DNA of 64,000 bases, from the NCBI RefSeq assembly GCF_001653755.1, contig NZ_CP015125.1, positions 1,741,001 through 1,805,000 of the forward strand. Direction: 5' to 3'. This DNA is from Dokdonia donghaensis DSW-1 (GTDB taxonomy: Bacteria > Bacteroidota > Bacteroidia > Flavobacteriales > Flavobacteriaceae). The notes beneath the pieces were generated by a model. The model saw only the letters and a list, made by a program, of their open reading frames with translations, made no database searches and had not been told where the DNA came from. The translations under genes were made by a program, and so were the position numbers. Below, piece after piece: positions 25,059 through 34,661 of this stretch (its first letter is position 1; every line of letters begins with the position of its first letter).

Positions 25059-26102
25059 TTAAAATTTATATATTCCGGCAATTACAAAAGATGATAAAGA
25101 ATTGCTAGGATCTTGATTTGTGTCTAAAAATGTGTCTTCACTAGCGCTATCTAGACGGAATTCTGGTTTTATAGTAAGATCTCCTACGCTATAGCTACCT
25201 GTAAGTGTTACTGCCACTACAGAGGCATCACCTTCTAGGTCATAACCTCCTATTGCTCCAGCACCACCTTCACCTTCTGCAAAGTACTCACCACGTAAAC
25301 CTAAGGTGAATGCGTCAGAAGTTTTGAACTGTGGGTATAGTGCTACGCCATAAAAAGAAGCACCATCTGTATCATTATAAGTTGCGTTAAGTCCTAAGAA
25401 AAAGTCGTCAGATAAGTCATATCCAGTAGTAAGGTCTACTTGAAAAGTACTTTCTGAGTTACCACCTTGCTTACCGTATAAAAAGTTTAAGTACGTACTC
25501 TTATATCCTAGTTGAGCTCCTAGTGTGTAGTTGTTATCAAAGTTAAACTCTGTTGCATCTGTCTGGTTAAGTACTGCAAGCATCGCACTAAAATCTTCAG
25601 AGAGGGTGAAGTCTGCCTTAATACCTGTGTGAGAAAAAGGACCGTAAGAAAACATATACGAGGTAGAGTAGTTAAAGTTTGCTGTAGGTGATATCACCTC
25701 ATAACCTAGAAAGGTATTAAAGTTACCTAGTGTAAGTTTTACTTTTTCTGATACATTCCAGTATACGTAAAGTTGATTTACAATGTTAGATGAAGGTCCA
25801 GAGAGGAAAACAGCCTCCTCACCACGTGGCCCAAAAACAAGATCTGCCACGGCACCTACTTTTCCGTTTTCACTTTCAAAAGCGCCTATCACATTTGCCA
25901 TACCTATTGCAAATCCATTTCGGTTTGCAAAAGATGTGTTTGGAGCGATAGCATCTTCACCATTGGGGCCAGAAATATTTTGTCTAAAATAGACATCGAC
26001 ACTACCTTCTACGGTAAACTTTTTCTTGTCTTCTGTTTCTTCTTGAGCAAACATAAATGTTGTGCTTATGGTTAGTAATAAAAGCGTGCAAATAGATTTC
26101 AT
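25059..26102 (-). CDS. Outer-membrane beta-barrel protein (porin-like) of the ammonium operon
   Basis: 347 residues with a signal peptide cut after FMFAQ, then a series of amphipathic strands ending in SSFVIAGIYKF with C-terminal phenylalanine, the usual barrel end. The fold resembles the BBP2-type outer-membrane barrels of Bacteroidota. As first gene of the operon with glnB and amt it is likely an ammonium- or small-nitrogen-compound porin; this substrate is inference from context. There are no TonB-plug features. Confidence 0.8.
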   Translation of the reverse strand: MKSICTLLLLTISTTFMFAQEETEDKKKFTVEGSVDVYFRQNISGPNGEDAIAPNTSFANRNGFAIGMANVIGAFESENGKVGAVADLVFGPRGEEAVFLSGPSSNIVNQLYVYWNVSEKVKLTLGNFNTFLGYEVISPTANFNYSTSYMFSYGPFSHTGIKADFTLSEDFSAMLAVLNQTDATEFNFDNNYTLGAQLGYKSTYLNFLYGKQGGNSESTFQVDLTTGYDLSDDFFLGLNATYNDTDGASFYGVALYPQFKTSDAFTLGLRGEYFAEGEGGAGAIGGYDLEGDASVVAVTLTGSYSVGDLTIKPEFRLDSASEDTFLDTNQDPSNSLSSFVIAGIYKF

Positions 26103-26542
26103 AAAAATATTATTTTCAGTTGATTTGACGTTAAAAGTATCTTAAAAAAATATTAACATATTAGTTTTTGGGGGTTATGTGTAAATTTTTATGATAATTT
26201 CAAATTGACCCCCTAAAAATTAGGGGTATCTTAAATAAATACTGTTTTTACTGAATATTTGTTCATCTCAATTTTCTATTTTCATTAATGAATAGCCTTT
26301 TTTAATGTGAATAATTTATAATTTTTAGAAATAGATTGAAATTGCGATAACGTTTTCGCATATTTTAACAAAAATTAAGGTTTGCAAATTCTCAATTTTG
26401 CAAGGCAAAAAATATGTAATTAGAAATTTGACTAGGGTCAAAATGTGATAGTCATAATTATGATTACCATTTTTTGAGACTTCAATAAGTAAATTTATCT
26501 TGAGCTTAAGTAATAATGGTTTTACCATATAAATAAGGAGTT
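26103..26542. promoter_or_regulatory. Divergent regulatory region between the amt operon and gltBD
   Basis: 440 AT-rich bases without a convincing gene. It contains three inverted repeats: CCCCTAA-AAA-TTAGGGG at 26210-26226, TTTTGC-AAG-GCAAAA at 26396-26410, and the perfect 12-bp palindrome TCATAATTATGA at 26452-26463. No full TTG/TAnnTTTG promoter and no sigma-54 -24/-12 element was found on either strand by eye. It probably controls both nitrogen operons together. Confidence 0.5.
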
Positions 26543-29500
26543 ATGTTAAGAGATCAAGGGTTATATTTAAGGGAGTTTGAGCACGATGCGTGCGGTGCAG
26601 GATTTATATGTAGTCTTAAAGGAGTAAAGTCTAATGATATTATTCATAAGGCACTTGAGATACTAGAAAAACTTGAACATAGAGGAGCTGTAAGTGCAGA
26701 TGGCCGCACAGGAGATGGGGCTGGTATATTAATAGACATCCCTCACGATTATTTTCAAGCCACTTGTGACTTTACATTGCCTAAAGAAGGAACGTATGCC
26801 GTGAGCAATGTTTTCTTACCTCGTAAAGAAAATCAACGTGCATATTGTATTTCGGTTTTTGAAAAAAGCCTTACAGATCAAGGTATCAATATTTTGGGCT
26901 GGAGAGATGTGCCGGTAGATCAATCTATACTGGGCGAGATTGCTCAAGTGTCTGAACCTTTTGTAAAGCAAATCTTTGTGAGTTATGAGAGTAAGGGAGA
27001 TAATTCCGCTTTCGCGAAAGCGCAACAAAAACCTACACCAGAGTTTGAGTTTAACTTAAAACTATTTACTGCTCGTAAAATCGCCGAACATACTATCTAC
27101 AACTCAAAGTTGTCTGAAAGCTCATTCTTTTACTTACCTAGCTTCTCAACCAAGACCATTATATATAAAGGACTATTAATGCCCCAACATATTAAGGTAT
27201 ATTATAAAGACCTTATGGATCCTCGTGTCGTGACAAGGCTTGCGCTTGTACACCAGCGATTTTCTACAAATACATTTCCTACTTGGGATCTGGCGCAACC
27301 TTTTAGGTATATGTGTCACAATGGAGAGATTAATACCTTAAGAGGTAATGTGACCAGAATGTATGCGCGTGAGGAACTTATGGAAAGTGCACTATTTGGT
27401 GAGGAGATAAAGAAAATACTTCCTGTTGTATTACCAGGTAAGTCAGACAGTGCCTCTATGGATATGGTGGTAGAGCTCTTACTTATGACGGGTAGATCAT
27501 TACCAGAAGTAATGATGATGCTCGTGCCAGAAGCGTGGGAGAAAAATGAAGATATGTCTCCGGCAAAGCGTGCTTTTTATGAGTTTAACTCTTGCCTTAT
27601 GGAGCCTTGGGATGGTCCAGCCTCTATACCATTTACAGATGGTAATTATATAGGTGCCGTTTTAGATCGTAATGGATTGAGACCTTCTCGATACTCTGTC
27701 ACAAAAGACGGTTATGTGATAATGTCTTCAGAAATTGGAGTGGTGGAGATAGAACCACAAAATGTACAGATGCACGGTCGTCTGGAGCCAGGTAAAATGT
27801 TTCTGGTAGATATGGCACAAGGTCGTATTATAAATGATGAGGAAATAAAAGAAGAGATTGCAACACGTCACCCATATCAAGAGTGGTTGGATAATAACCT
27901 TATTCACCTCAAGGATATACCTTATAATGAGTGCCCTTTATTTTTAAATGAAGCACCACTTAAGGAGCGCTTACTCACCTTTGGGTACACGCAAGAAGAT
28001 ATAAATACGATTATATTGCCTATGGCTGCAAAGGCAAAAGAACCTATAGGGTCTATGGGTAATGATGCTCCTATAGCTGCACTTTCTGAGAGGCCACAAT
28101 TAATCTATAATTATTTTAAGCAACTCTTTGCACAGGTTACAAACCCACCTCTAGATGGTATAAGAGAGGAGTTAATTACAGATATCTCACTCACGCTGGG
28201 TGCAGACTCAAATATTTTTGAAATAAACGGAGAGCATTGTAAGAAGCTAAAAATTCAAAACCCTGTTATCTCAAAACAAGATTTAGATAAAATCAAAAGT
28301 TTAGATAACGAGAGCTTTAAGGTGGTTTCTGTGCCTATTTTATATAAGGTAGAAAAAGGACATAATGGTCTGGAGGATGCTCTAGAAAACTTACTTCAAG
28401 AGGTTTCTAAACAACTAGATGAGGGTGCAAACATCATTATCTTGTCAGATAGAAATACATCTCAAGAGCTGGCGCCTATACCAGCTTTGCTTGCTTGCTC
28501 TTATGTAAATAACGGACTAGGCGGTAATAAAAAGAGATCCAGTTTTAGCCTCATTATAGAGTCTGCAGAGCCTAGAGAGGTGCATCACTTTGCTTTGTTA
28601 TTTGGATATGGTGCTAGTGCTATAAACCCATATATGGTTAATGAGATTATAGAAAACCATCCAGAAGATTTAAAACTTGCAAATGTTGATGTAGAAGAGG
28701 CAATACAAAATTTTAATAAAGCCGTAGGCAAAGGAGTCCTCAAGGTGATGAATAAAATAGGTATCTCTACCCTTAACTCATACCGTAGCTCACAACTTTT
28801 TGAGTGTATAGGTATCAGTAAGAAGGTCGTAAACCAGTATTTCCCGCGCACGGTTACGAGAATAGAAGGCGTAGGGTTACACCAGTTAGAAGGTGAGATA
28901 AGTAAGAGGCATAAGGCTGCCTATCATACTAAAGATATCGCAGCAGATTTACCTCTAGAGATAGGTGGTGAGTATAGGTGGAGACGAGATGGAGAGGCGC
29001 ATTTATTTAACCCGCTTACCATTGCAAAGCTTCAAGAATCTGTGCGTAGCAATAAGCCTGTTATTTATAAAGAGTATGCAGATCGTGTAAATAATCAAGC
29101 CAAACAGCTTATGACCATACGCGGTCTATTTGAGTTTACAAATTATGACCCTATAGATATTGATGAAGTAGAACCGTGGACAGATATTGTAAAGCGCTTT
29201 AAAACTGGTGCGATGTCTTATGGTTCTATTAGTAAGGAAGCTCACGAGACACTTGCCGTAGCAATGAACCGTATAGATGGTAAGTCTAACTCTGGTGAGG
29301 GAGGAGAAAATCAAGAGCGTTTTTATAAGGACGTAAATGGCGATTGGAAAAACAGCGCCATAAAGCAAGTGGCTTCAGGGCGTTTTGGGGTAACCTCAAA
29401 CTACCTAACAAACGCTGCCGAGATACAAATAAAAATGGCGCAAGGAGCAAAACCTGGTGAGGGCGGACAGTTGCCTGGACCTAAGGTAAATCCTGAGATT

Positions 29501-31081
29501 GCAAAAACACGTAATTCTACACCATATGTAGGGCTTATATCGCCACCACCACATCACGATATTTACTCTATAGAAGATTTATCGCAATTAATTTACGATC
29601 TCAAATCTGCAAATAGAGAAGCGCGTATTAATGTAAAGCTAGTGTCTGAGGTAGGTGTAGGTACTGTAGCAGCTGGAGTTGCAAAAGCTAAGGCAGATGT
29701 AATACTTATATCTGGACACGATGGAGGTACAGGAGCAACGCCACTCACCTCATTAAAACATACAGGTTTACCTTGGGAGCTAGGTCTAGCAGAGGCACAA
29801 CAAACTCTTGTAATGAATGATTTGCGCGGGCGTGTGCGACTTGAGTGCGATGGCCAGCTCAAAACAGGCCGAGACGTAGCAATTGCTTGTTTACTAGGAG
29901 CCGAAGAGTTTGGGTTTGCAACAGCACCGCTAGTAGCCTCTGGATGTATAATGATGCGTGTATGTCATTTAAACACTTGTCCAGTAGGAATTGCTACTCA
30001 AAACCCAGAACTACGTAAACGTTTTAAAGGAAAGCCAGAGCACGTCGTAAACTTTATGTATTTCGTTGCACAAGAGTTGCGAGAGATTATGGCAAAGCTT
30101 GGCTTCAAGACAGTAGATGAAATGGTAGGTCAAGTGCAAAAGCTGGATCGCAATAATACCATAGAGCAGTATAAAGCATTAGGTCTAGATCTTACACCTA
30201 TATTACACAAGGTAGATACCTCAAAAGGGCAGCCTTTGCATAATATAGAAAAGCAAGATCACGACCTTGAGAAAGCGCTTGATTTTAAGATTATATCACA
30301 GGCGCACCCAGCACTTTTTAGAAAAGAAAAAACCACACTAGATCTTAAGATTACAAATGAAGATAGAGCAGTAGGAGCTATACTAAGTAATGAGATATCG
30401 AAGATTTACGGTGTGAATGGATTACCAGAAAACACTTTAAAAATTAACTTCGAGGGTTCTGCAGGGCAGAGTTTTGCAGCATTTGCTACTCACGGACTCA
30501 CACTAGCAGTTACTGGTAACACAAATGATTACATAGGTAAAGGACTTTCTGGAGCCAAAGTAATAGTGAAGGTTCCGGTAGAGGCGACCATCATACCAGA
30601 AGATAATGTCATCATAGGTAATGTGGCATTTTATGGTGCTACTGCTGGTGAGGCCTATATAAATGGAAAAGCCGGAGAGCGTTTTTGTGTACGTAACTCT
30701 GGAGCAAAAGCCGTCGTTGAAGGTATAGGTGATCACGGTTGTGAGTATATGACCGGAGGTATTGCGGTCATATTAGGCGAGGTAGGAAGAAACTTTGGCG
30801 CTGGTATGAGTGGCGGTATTGCATATGTGTATGATACAGCAAGTATGCTTTCGCGAAAAGCAAACACAGAAGGGCTTAACTTCCTTAAAGTTGAAGAAGA
30901 TCAAGATAAGAAAGAGCTCAGGCAATTAGTCGAAAATCATTACAACGCCACACTCTCACCGCTGGCTCAACGACTGTTAGAAAACTGGGATGCAGAGATT
31001 AAAAATTTCACGAAAGTGTTACCAGAAGAGTACCGCAAGGCATTGATAAGATTAGAAGAAGAAAAAACATTAGCAAACTAG
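26543..31081 (+). CDS. gltB: Glutamate synthase large subunit
   Basis: 1512 residues. It converts glutamine plus 2-oxoglutarate to two glutamates with electrons from GltD. The N-terminal glutaminase nucleophile is C17 in HDACGAGFIC, so 16 residues should be removed on maturation. The FMN/synthase domain has MSYGSISKEAHETLA and GGTGATPLTS; the 3Fe-4S cluster cysteines are in MRVCHLNTCPVG; the C-terminal beta-helix has GDHGCEYMTGG. It is followed three bases later by gltD. One perfect palindrome copy (AFAKA) and one imperfect copy (LSRKA) lie inside it. Confidence 0.97.
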   Translation: MLRDQGLYLREFEHDACGAGFICSLKGVKSNDIIHKALEILEKLEHRGAVSADGRTGDGAGILIDIPHDYFQATCDFTLPKEGTYAVSNVFLPRKENQRAYCISVFEKSLTDQGINILGWRDVPVDQSILGEIAQVSEPFVKQIFVSYESKGDNSAFAKAQQKPTPEFEFNLKLFTARKIAEHTIYNSKLSESSFFYLPSFSTKTIIYKGLLMPQHIKVYYKDLMDPRVVTRLALVHQRFSTNTFPTWDLAQPFRYMCHNGEINTLRGNVTRMYAREELMESALFGEEIKKILPVVLPGKSDSASMDMVVELLLMTGRSLPEVMMMLVPEAWEKNEDMSPAKRAFYEFNSCLMEPWDGPASIPFTDGNYIGAVLDRNGLRPSRYSVTKDGYVIMSSEIGVVEIEPQNVQMHGRLEPGKMFLVDMAQGRIINDEEIKEEIATRHPYQEWLDNNLIHLKDIPYNECPLFLNEAPLKERLLTFGYTQEDINTIILPMAAKAKEPIGSMGNDAPIAALSERPQLIYNYFKQLFAQVTNPPLDGIREELITDISLTLGADSNIFEINGEHCKKLKIQNPVISKQDLDKIKSLDNESFKVVSVPILYKVEKGHNGLEDALENLLQEVSKQLDEGANIIILSDRNTSQELAPIPALLACSYVNNGLGGNKKRSSFSLIIESAEPREVHHFALLFGYGASAINPYMVNEIIENHPEDLKLANVDVEEAIQNFNKAVGKGVLKVMNKIGISTLNSYRSSQLFECIGISKKVVNQYFPRTVTRIEGVGLHQLEGEISKRHKAAYHTKDIAADLPLEIGGEYRWRRDGEAHLFNPLTIAKLQESVRSNKPVIYKEYADRVNNQAKQLMTIRGLFEFTNYDPIDIDEVEPWTDIVKRFKTGAMSYGSISKEAHETLAVAMNRIDGKSNSGEGGENQERFYKDVNGDWKNSAIKQVASGRFGVTSNYLTNAAEIQIKMAQGAKPGEGGQLPGPKVNPEIAKTRNSTPYVGLISPPPHHDIYSIEDLSQLIYDLKSANREARINVKLVSEVGVGTVAAGVAKAKADVILISGHDGGTGATPLTSLKHTGLPWELGLAEAQQTLVMNDLRGRVRLECDGQLKTGRDVAIACLLGAEEFGFATAPLVASGCIMMRVCHLNTCPVGIATQNPELRKRFKGKPEHVVNFMYFVAQELREIMAKLGFKTVDEMVGQVQKLDRNNTIEQYKALGLDLTPILHKVDTSKGQPLHNIEKQDHDLEKALDFKIISQAHPALFRKEKTTLDLKITNEDRAVGAILSNEISKIYGVNGLPENTLKINFEGSAGQSFAAFATHGLTLAVTGNTNDYIGKGLSGAKVIVKVPVEATIIPEDNVIIGNVAFYGATAGEAYINGKAGERFCVRNSGAKAVVEGIGDHGCEYMTGGIAVILGEVGRNFGAGMSGGIAYVYDTASMLSRKANTEGLNFLKVEEDQDKKELRQLVENHYNATLSPLAQRLLENWDAEIKNFTKVLPEEYRKALIRLEEEKTLAN
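27007..27022. repeat. Palindrome copy inside gltB, 16 bp perfect
   Basis: Read as NSAFAKAQ, in a variable part of the amidotransferase domain. Confidence 0.9.
30847..30861. repeat. Palindrome copy inside gltB, one inserted base
   Basis: GCTTTCGCGAAAAGC; one extra A in the right arm, read as MLSRKAN near the C-terminus. Confidence 0.75.
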
Positions 31082-31084
31082 AAG

Positions 31085-32548
31085 ATGGGGAAAGTAACAG
31101 GATTTTTAGAATACGATCGCAAAGACGAAGGATATATAGCGCCAGAAGAGCGTGTTAAAAATTATAAGGAGTTTACTGTACCGCTAGAAGAAGCAGATTT
31201 AAAAGAACAAGGCGGCCGCTGTATGGATTGTGGTATTCCGTTTTGTCACTCGGGGTGCCCGCTGGGCAATCTCATTCCAGATTTTAATGATGCAGTCTAT
31301 AAAGGAAGGTGGAAAGAAGCGGCAACTATATTGCACGCGACAAATAACTTTCCAGAATTTACAGGGCGTTTATGTCCAGCGCCTTGTGAAGAGGCGTGTG
31401 TTCTAGGTATAAATGCAGATCCCGTAAGTATAGAAAATATAGAAAAAAATATAGTAGAACGAGCTTTTGACGAGGGGTGGATTGTCCCACAACCACCGCA
31501 AAAACGTACACACAAATCGGTTGCAGTGATAGGGTCTGGCCCTTCTGGACTAGCCGCTGCACAGCAGCTTAATAGGGCTGGGCACACTGTGACCGTATTT
31601 GAGCGCGATAGTAAAGTAGGAGGTCTTTTAAGGTATGGGATTCCAGATTTTAAGATGGAAAAAAATGTGATAGACAGACGCCTGGCCGTACTCAAAGATG
31701 AGGGTATAACTTTTAAAACAAATGCAAATGTAGGGCATACCATAAGTGTAGAGACGCTTCAAGATGAGTATGACGCGATTGTACTCTGTGGTGGTGCTAC
31801 TTTGAGGAGGTCTATACCTATAAAAGGGGCGCATCTTAAAGGAGTGTATCAAGCAATGGATTTCTTAAAGCAAAACAATGAGCGACAAGATGGTATAGCT
31901 GAGTGGGATGAAACTATTGTTGCTACAGATAAAAATGTGATTGTTATAGGTGGTGGTGATACAGGCTCAGACTGTATAGGTACTAGTAATAGACAAGGAG
32001 CAAAAACCGTTACAAATTTTGAGATTCTTAATAGACCTACAATAGAGCGACCTTCAGAGCAACCTTGGCCTTATTACCCTATGCGCTTGCGCACCAGTTC
32101 TTCTCATAAGGAGGGGGTAGAAAGAGTTTTTAGTATTTCTACAAAGGAGTTTGTGGGTGATGCCAGTGGTAATCTCACGGGACTTATAACCTCAGAGGTA
32201 GAGTGGATTACAAATGACAATGGTAGACGTGAGCTTAAAGAAATACCGGGAACAGAAAAGGAGTGGCCTTGCGATATGGCTTTTCTTGCACTAGGCTTTA
32301 CAGGGCCGGAAAAAACTCTAATAGACCAGCTACATTTGGATACAGATATGCGTGGTAACGTAAAAGCTACGTCATATGCGACTAGTGTTTCAGGCGTATT
32401 TGCTGCTGGAGATATGCGTAGAGGGCAATCACTCATTGTGTGGGCAATCTCAGAAGGAAGACAAGCTGCACATCACGTAGATGCATACTTGATGGGAAGT
32501 TCACAATTGCCACTTAAAGATGAAGACAGTGACTTACCTAGACGCTAG
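31085..32548 (+). CDS. gltD: Glutamate synthase small subunit (NADPH)
   Basis: 487 residues. It carries two N-terminal 4Fe-4S sites (RCMDCGIPFCHSGCPLGN and CPAPCEEACVLG), an FAD-binding GSGPSGLAAAQQL, and an NADPH-binding VIGGGDTGSDCIG. It passes electrons from NADPH to GltB. The three-base gap to gltB and the shared terminator show one transcript. Confidence 0.97.
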   Translation: MGKVTGFLEYDRKDEGYIAPEERVKNYKEFTVPLEEADLKEQGGRCMDCGIPFCHSGCPLGNLIPDFNDAVYKGRWKEAATILHATNNFPEFTGRLCPAPCEEACVLGINADPVSIENIEKNIVERAFDEGWIVPQPPQKRTHKSVAVIGSGPSGLAAAQQLNRAGHTVTVFERDSKVGGLLRYGIPDFKMEKNVIDRRLAVLKDEGITFKTNANVGHTISVETLQDEYDAIVLCGGATLRRSIPIKGAHLKGVYQAMDFLKQNNERQDGIAEWDETIVATDKNVIVIGGGDTGSDCIGTSNRQGAKTVTNFEILNRPTIERPSEQPWPYYPMRLRTSSSHKEGVERVFSISTKEFVGDASGNLTGLITSEVEWITNDNGRRELKEIPGTEKEWPCDMAFLALGFTGPEKTLIDQLHLDTDMRGNVKATSYATSVSGVFAAGDMRRGQSLIVWAISEGRQAAHHVDAYLMGSSQLPLKDEDSDLPRR

Positions 32549-32561
32549 ATTATAGTAGTGA

Positions 32562-32583
32562 TTACGCTTTCGCGAAAGCGTAA
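32562..32583. repeat. Palindrome copy, 22 bp perfect intergenic form
   Basis: Between the convergent gltD and dnaA genes, directly beside the two-way terminator; same 22 bases as at 13559 and 48411. Confidence 0.92.
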
Positions 32584-32625
32584 AAAAAAGCCTCAAAACA
32601 TATATTTTGAGGCTTTTTCTATTTT
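32583..32625. terminator. Bidirectional terminator between gltD and dnaA
   Basis: 14-bp stem AAAAAGCCTCAAAA / TTTTGAGGCTTTTT around CATATA; T-rich tails on both strands serve both convergent genes. Confidence 0.88.
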
Positions 32626-32637
32626 ATAATATTGGTT

Positions 32638-34065
32638 TTAAACCGAAAGTTTTTTACCAAGGTCTTCTACATATTTCCTAAACTGTTTATCTGTACTCGC
32701 TAGATTATCTACCGTTTTACAAGCGTGCAGAACTGTTGCGTGGTCGCGCTGTCCTATCTGTGAACCTATGCTTGCTAGTGAAGCTTTAGTAAGCTTCTTT
32801 GCAAAGAACATTGCTAGTTGTCTCGCTTGTACGATATGTCTTTTACGTGTTTTAGACTGTAATGTTTCTACATCCATCTGGAAGTAATCTGAAACAATCT
32901 TTTGGATATAATCTATAGAGACTTCTCTCTTAGTATGTTTTACATAGTTGTCTACAATCTTTTTTGCAAGGTCGAGAGTGATCTCTTTCTTGTTGAAAGA
33001 TGAGTGTGCTATAAGTGATATAATTGCACCTTCTAGCTCACGGACATTAGTTTTAATGTTATTTGCAAGAAACTCTACAATCTCTTCTGGCATTTCAACA
33101 CCATCTTGATAAAGCTTTTGCTTTATAATGGCGATGCGTGTTTCAAAACTAGGGTGTTGTAGCTCTGCACTTAATCCCCATTTAAAACGTGATAAGAGAC
33201 GTTGCTCTATATCTTGCATATCTACAGGAGCCTTGTCTGAGGTAAGGATTACCTGTTTTCCGTTTTGGTGTAGGTGGTTAAAAATGTGGAAAAATACATC
33301 TTGAGTACCTGCCTTACCACTTAGTAGTTGAATATCATCTACAATAAGAACGTCTATAACTTGATAAAAGTGAATGAAGTCATTTCTATTATTCTTTTTT
33401 ACAGACTCTATATATTGTTGTGTAAACTTCTCTGCAGAAATGTATAAAACAGTTTTTGCAGGATACTTATCTTTTATCTGTACACCTATTGCGTGAGCAA
33501 GATGTGTTTTACCTAAACCTACTCCTCCAAATATTAAAAGCGGATTAAAAGAAGTTCCCCCTGGCTTATTTGCGACGGCCATACCTGCAGATCTTGCAAG
33601 ACGGTTTGAGTCTCCTTCTAAAAAGTTTTCAAAATTATAGTTAGGGTTGAGCTGTGACTCTATTTGTAAATTTCTTATTCCAGGAATTACAAAAGGATTT
33701 TTAAGCTCTGGATTTTTATTTTTAAGCGGAGCATCTACTTCTTGTGATTTCATAGTGCTACGATTTGCACTAGGAATTCTTTCTGTAAAAGGTTGATTGT
33801 TTCCGTAGGTATTTTCCATCTTGATCACATAGACCAGTTTGGCGTTTTCACCTAGTACTTTATTGAGAGCAACTTTAAGAAGTTTTACGTAGTGTTCCTC
33901 AAGCCACTCGTAAAAGAATTTACTAGGTACTTGAATACTTAATGCGTTATCTGTGAGTTTGACCGCCTTAATCGGTTCAAACCACGTTTTGTATGCCTGG
34001 GGTGTTATATTGTCCTTTATAAAAGAGAGACAGTTATCCCATACAGATTGCGCAGTTAGAGTCAT
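32638..34065 (-). CDS. dnaA: Chromosomal replication initiator DnaA
   Basis: 475 residues with all four domains. Domain I covers about 1-85; Walker A (FGGVGLGKTHLA, about 179-190), Walker B (VLIVDDIQLL) and the arginine-finger region follow; domain IV carries the signature RDHATVLHACKTV for DnaA-box recognition. It binds oriC and opens the duplex. I saw no cluster of TTATCCACA-type boxes in the flanking bases, so the origin is not shown to be here. As I recall, the LMW phosphatase usually follows directly in flavobacteria; here gltD does, convergently. Confidence 0.97.
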   Translation of the reverse strand: MTLTAQSVWDNCLSFIKDNITPQAYKTWFEPIKAVKLTDNALSIQVPSKFFYEWLEEHYVKLLKVALNKVLGENAKLVYVIKMENTYGNNQPFTERIPSANRSTMKSQEVDAPLKNKNPELKNPFVIPGIRNLQIESQLNPNYNFENFLEGDSNRLARSAGMAVANKPGGTSFNPLLIFGGVGLGKTHLAHAIGVQIKDKYPAKTVLYISAEKFTQQYIESVKKNNRNDFIHFYQVIDVLIVDDIQLLSGKAGTQDVFFHIFNHLHQNGKQVILTSDKAPVDMQDIEQRLLSRFKWGLSAELQHPSFETRIAIIKQKLYQDGVEMPEEIVEFLANNIKTNVRELEGAIISLIAHSSFNKKEITLDLAKKIVDNYVKHTKREVSIDYIQKIVSDYFQMDVETLQSKTRKRHIVQARQLAMFFAKKLTKASLASIGSQIGQRDHATVLHACKTVDNLASTDKQFRKYVEDLGKKLSV

Positions 34066-34268
34066 TCGTTTAGTTAAATTATTAGGTTTTCGGTTGTCTA
34101 GAATTCCTTTTGAAAGGATTATCGTCGTGTTGATAAGGTACCCTTTAAAAGCATCACAAATATGTGAACAAAAAAAGTAATAAAAAAACTGAATAGGGGT
34201 TGTTTTTTCGCAAATTTTGTTGCAATATCATCACAAGCTTAAAACTACAAAAAAATAACCTTTACTAC

Positions 34269-34661
34269 GTGAAAAACCATATTACTTTTCTAAAAGTTAG
34301 ATATTCTGAAACTGACCAAATGGGCTTTGTCCATCACAGTAACTATGCACAATACTTGGAAGTGGCTAGGCTTGAGTGGCTTGAAAGTTTAGAAATCTCT
34401 TACAAGTGGATGGAGGAGAACGGAGTGATGCTACCAGTTTATAATTTACAAACCACGTTTAAGAAGTCTGCGCTCTTTGATGATACACTAAAAATTGTTA
34501 CAACCTTGCGCGCTACTCCGACGGTAAGAATAACATTCGATTATGAGGTTTTTAACCAAGATGGTGATTTATTAACAATCGCAAGTACAGAATTGATCTT
34601 TATTAATACCAAAACTGGCAGACCTATGAGATGTCCGCAATACATACTTGATAAGCTATAA
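34269..34661 (+). CDS. YbgC/FadM-like acyl-CoA thioesterase
   Basis: 130 residues, 4HBT hotdog fold. VRYSETDQMGFVHHSNYAQYLE contains the catalytic aspartate region of YbgC (D in ETDQMG). It hydrolyses acyl-CoA in the cytoplasm; chain length unknown. The start is GTG at 34269 (VKNHITFL), which matches family N-termini; the longer frame from a TTG at 34200 would add 23 unrelated residues. It runs tail to tail with the YigZ gene with no base between the stops. Confidence 0.88.
   Translation: MKNHITFLKVRYSETDQMGFVHHSNYAQYLEVARLEWLESLEISYKWMEENGVMLPVYNLQTTFKKSALFDDTLKIVTTLRATPTVRITFDYEVFNQDGDLLTIASTELIFINTKTGRPMRCPQYILDKL

Noticed and set aside
26325..26528. 67-codon minus-strand frame in the gltB upstream region
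   Set aside because: AT-rich chance frame with no recognisable features, lying over the inverted repeats of the control region.
26536..26540. AGGAG as a Shine-Dalgarno site for gltB
   Set aside because: It is only two bases from the ATG, too close for normal use, and Bacteroidota rarely use such sites.
30842..30846. Possible frameshift at the imperfect palindrome near the end of gltB
   Set aside because: The reading frame stays open and the C-terminal domain continues normally, so the extra base is part of the normal frame.
34066..34268. Chromosomal origin beside dnaA
   Set aside because: No cluster of DnaA-box-like 9-mers and no AT-rich unwinding array was seen on either side of dnaA; a GC-skew plot of the whole genome would be needed.
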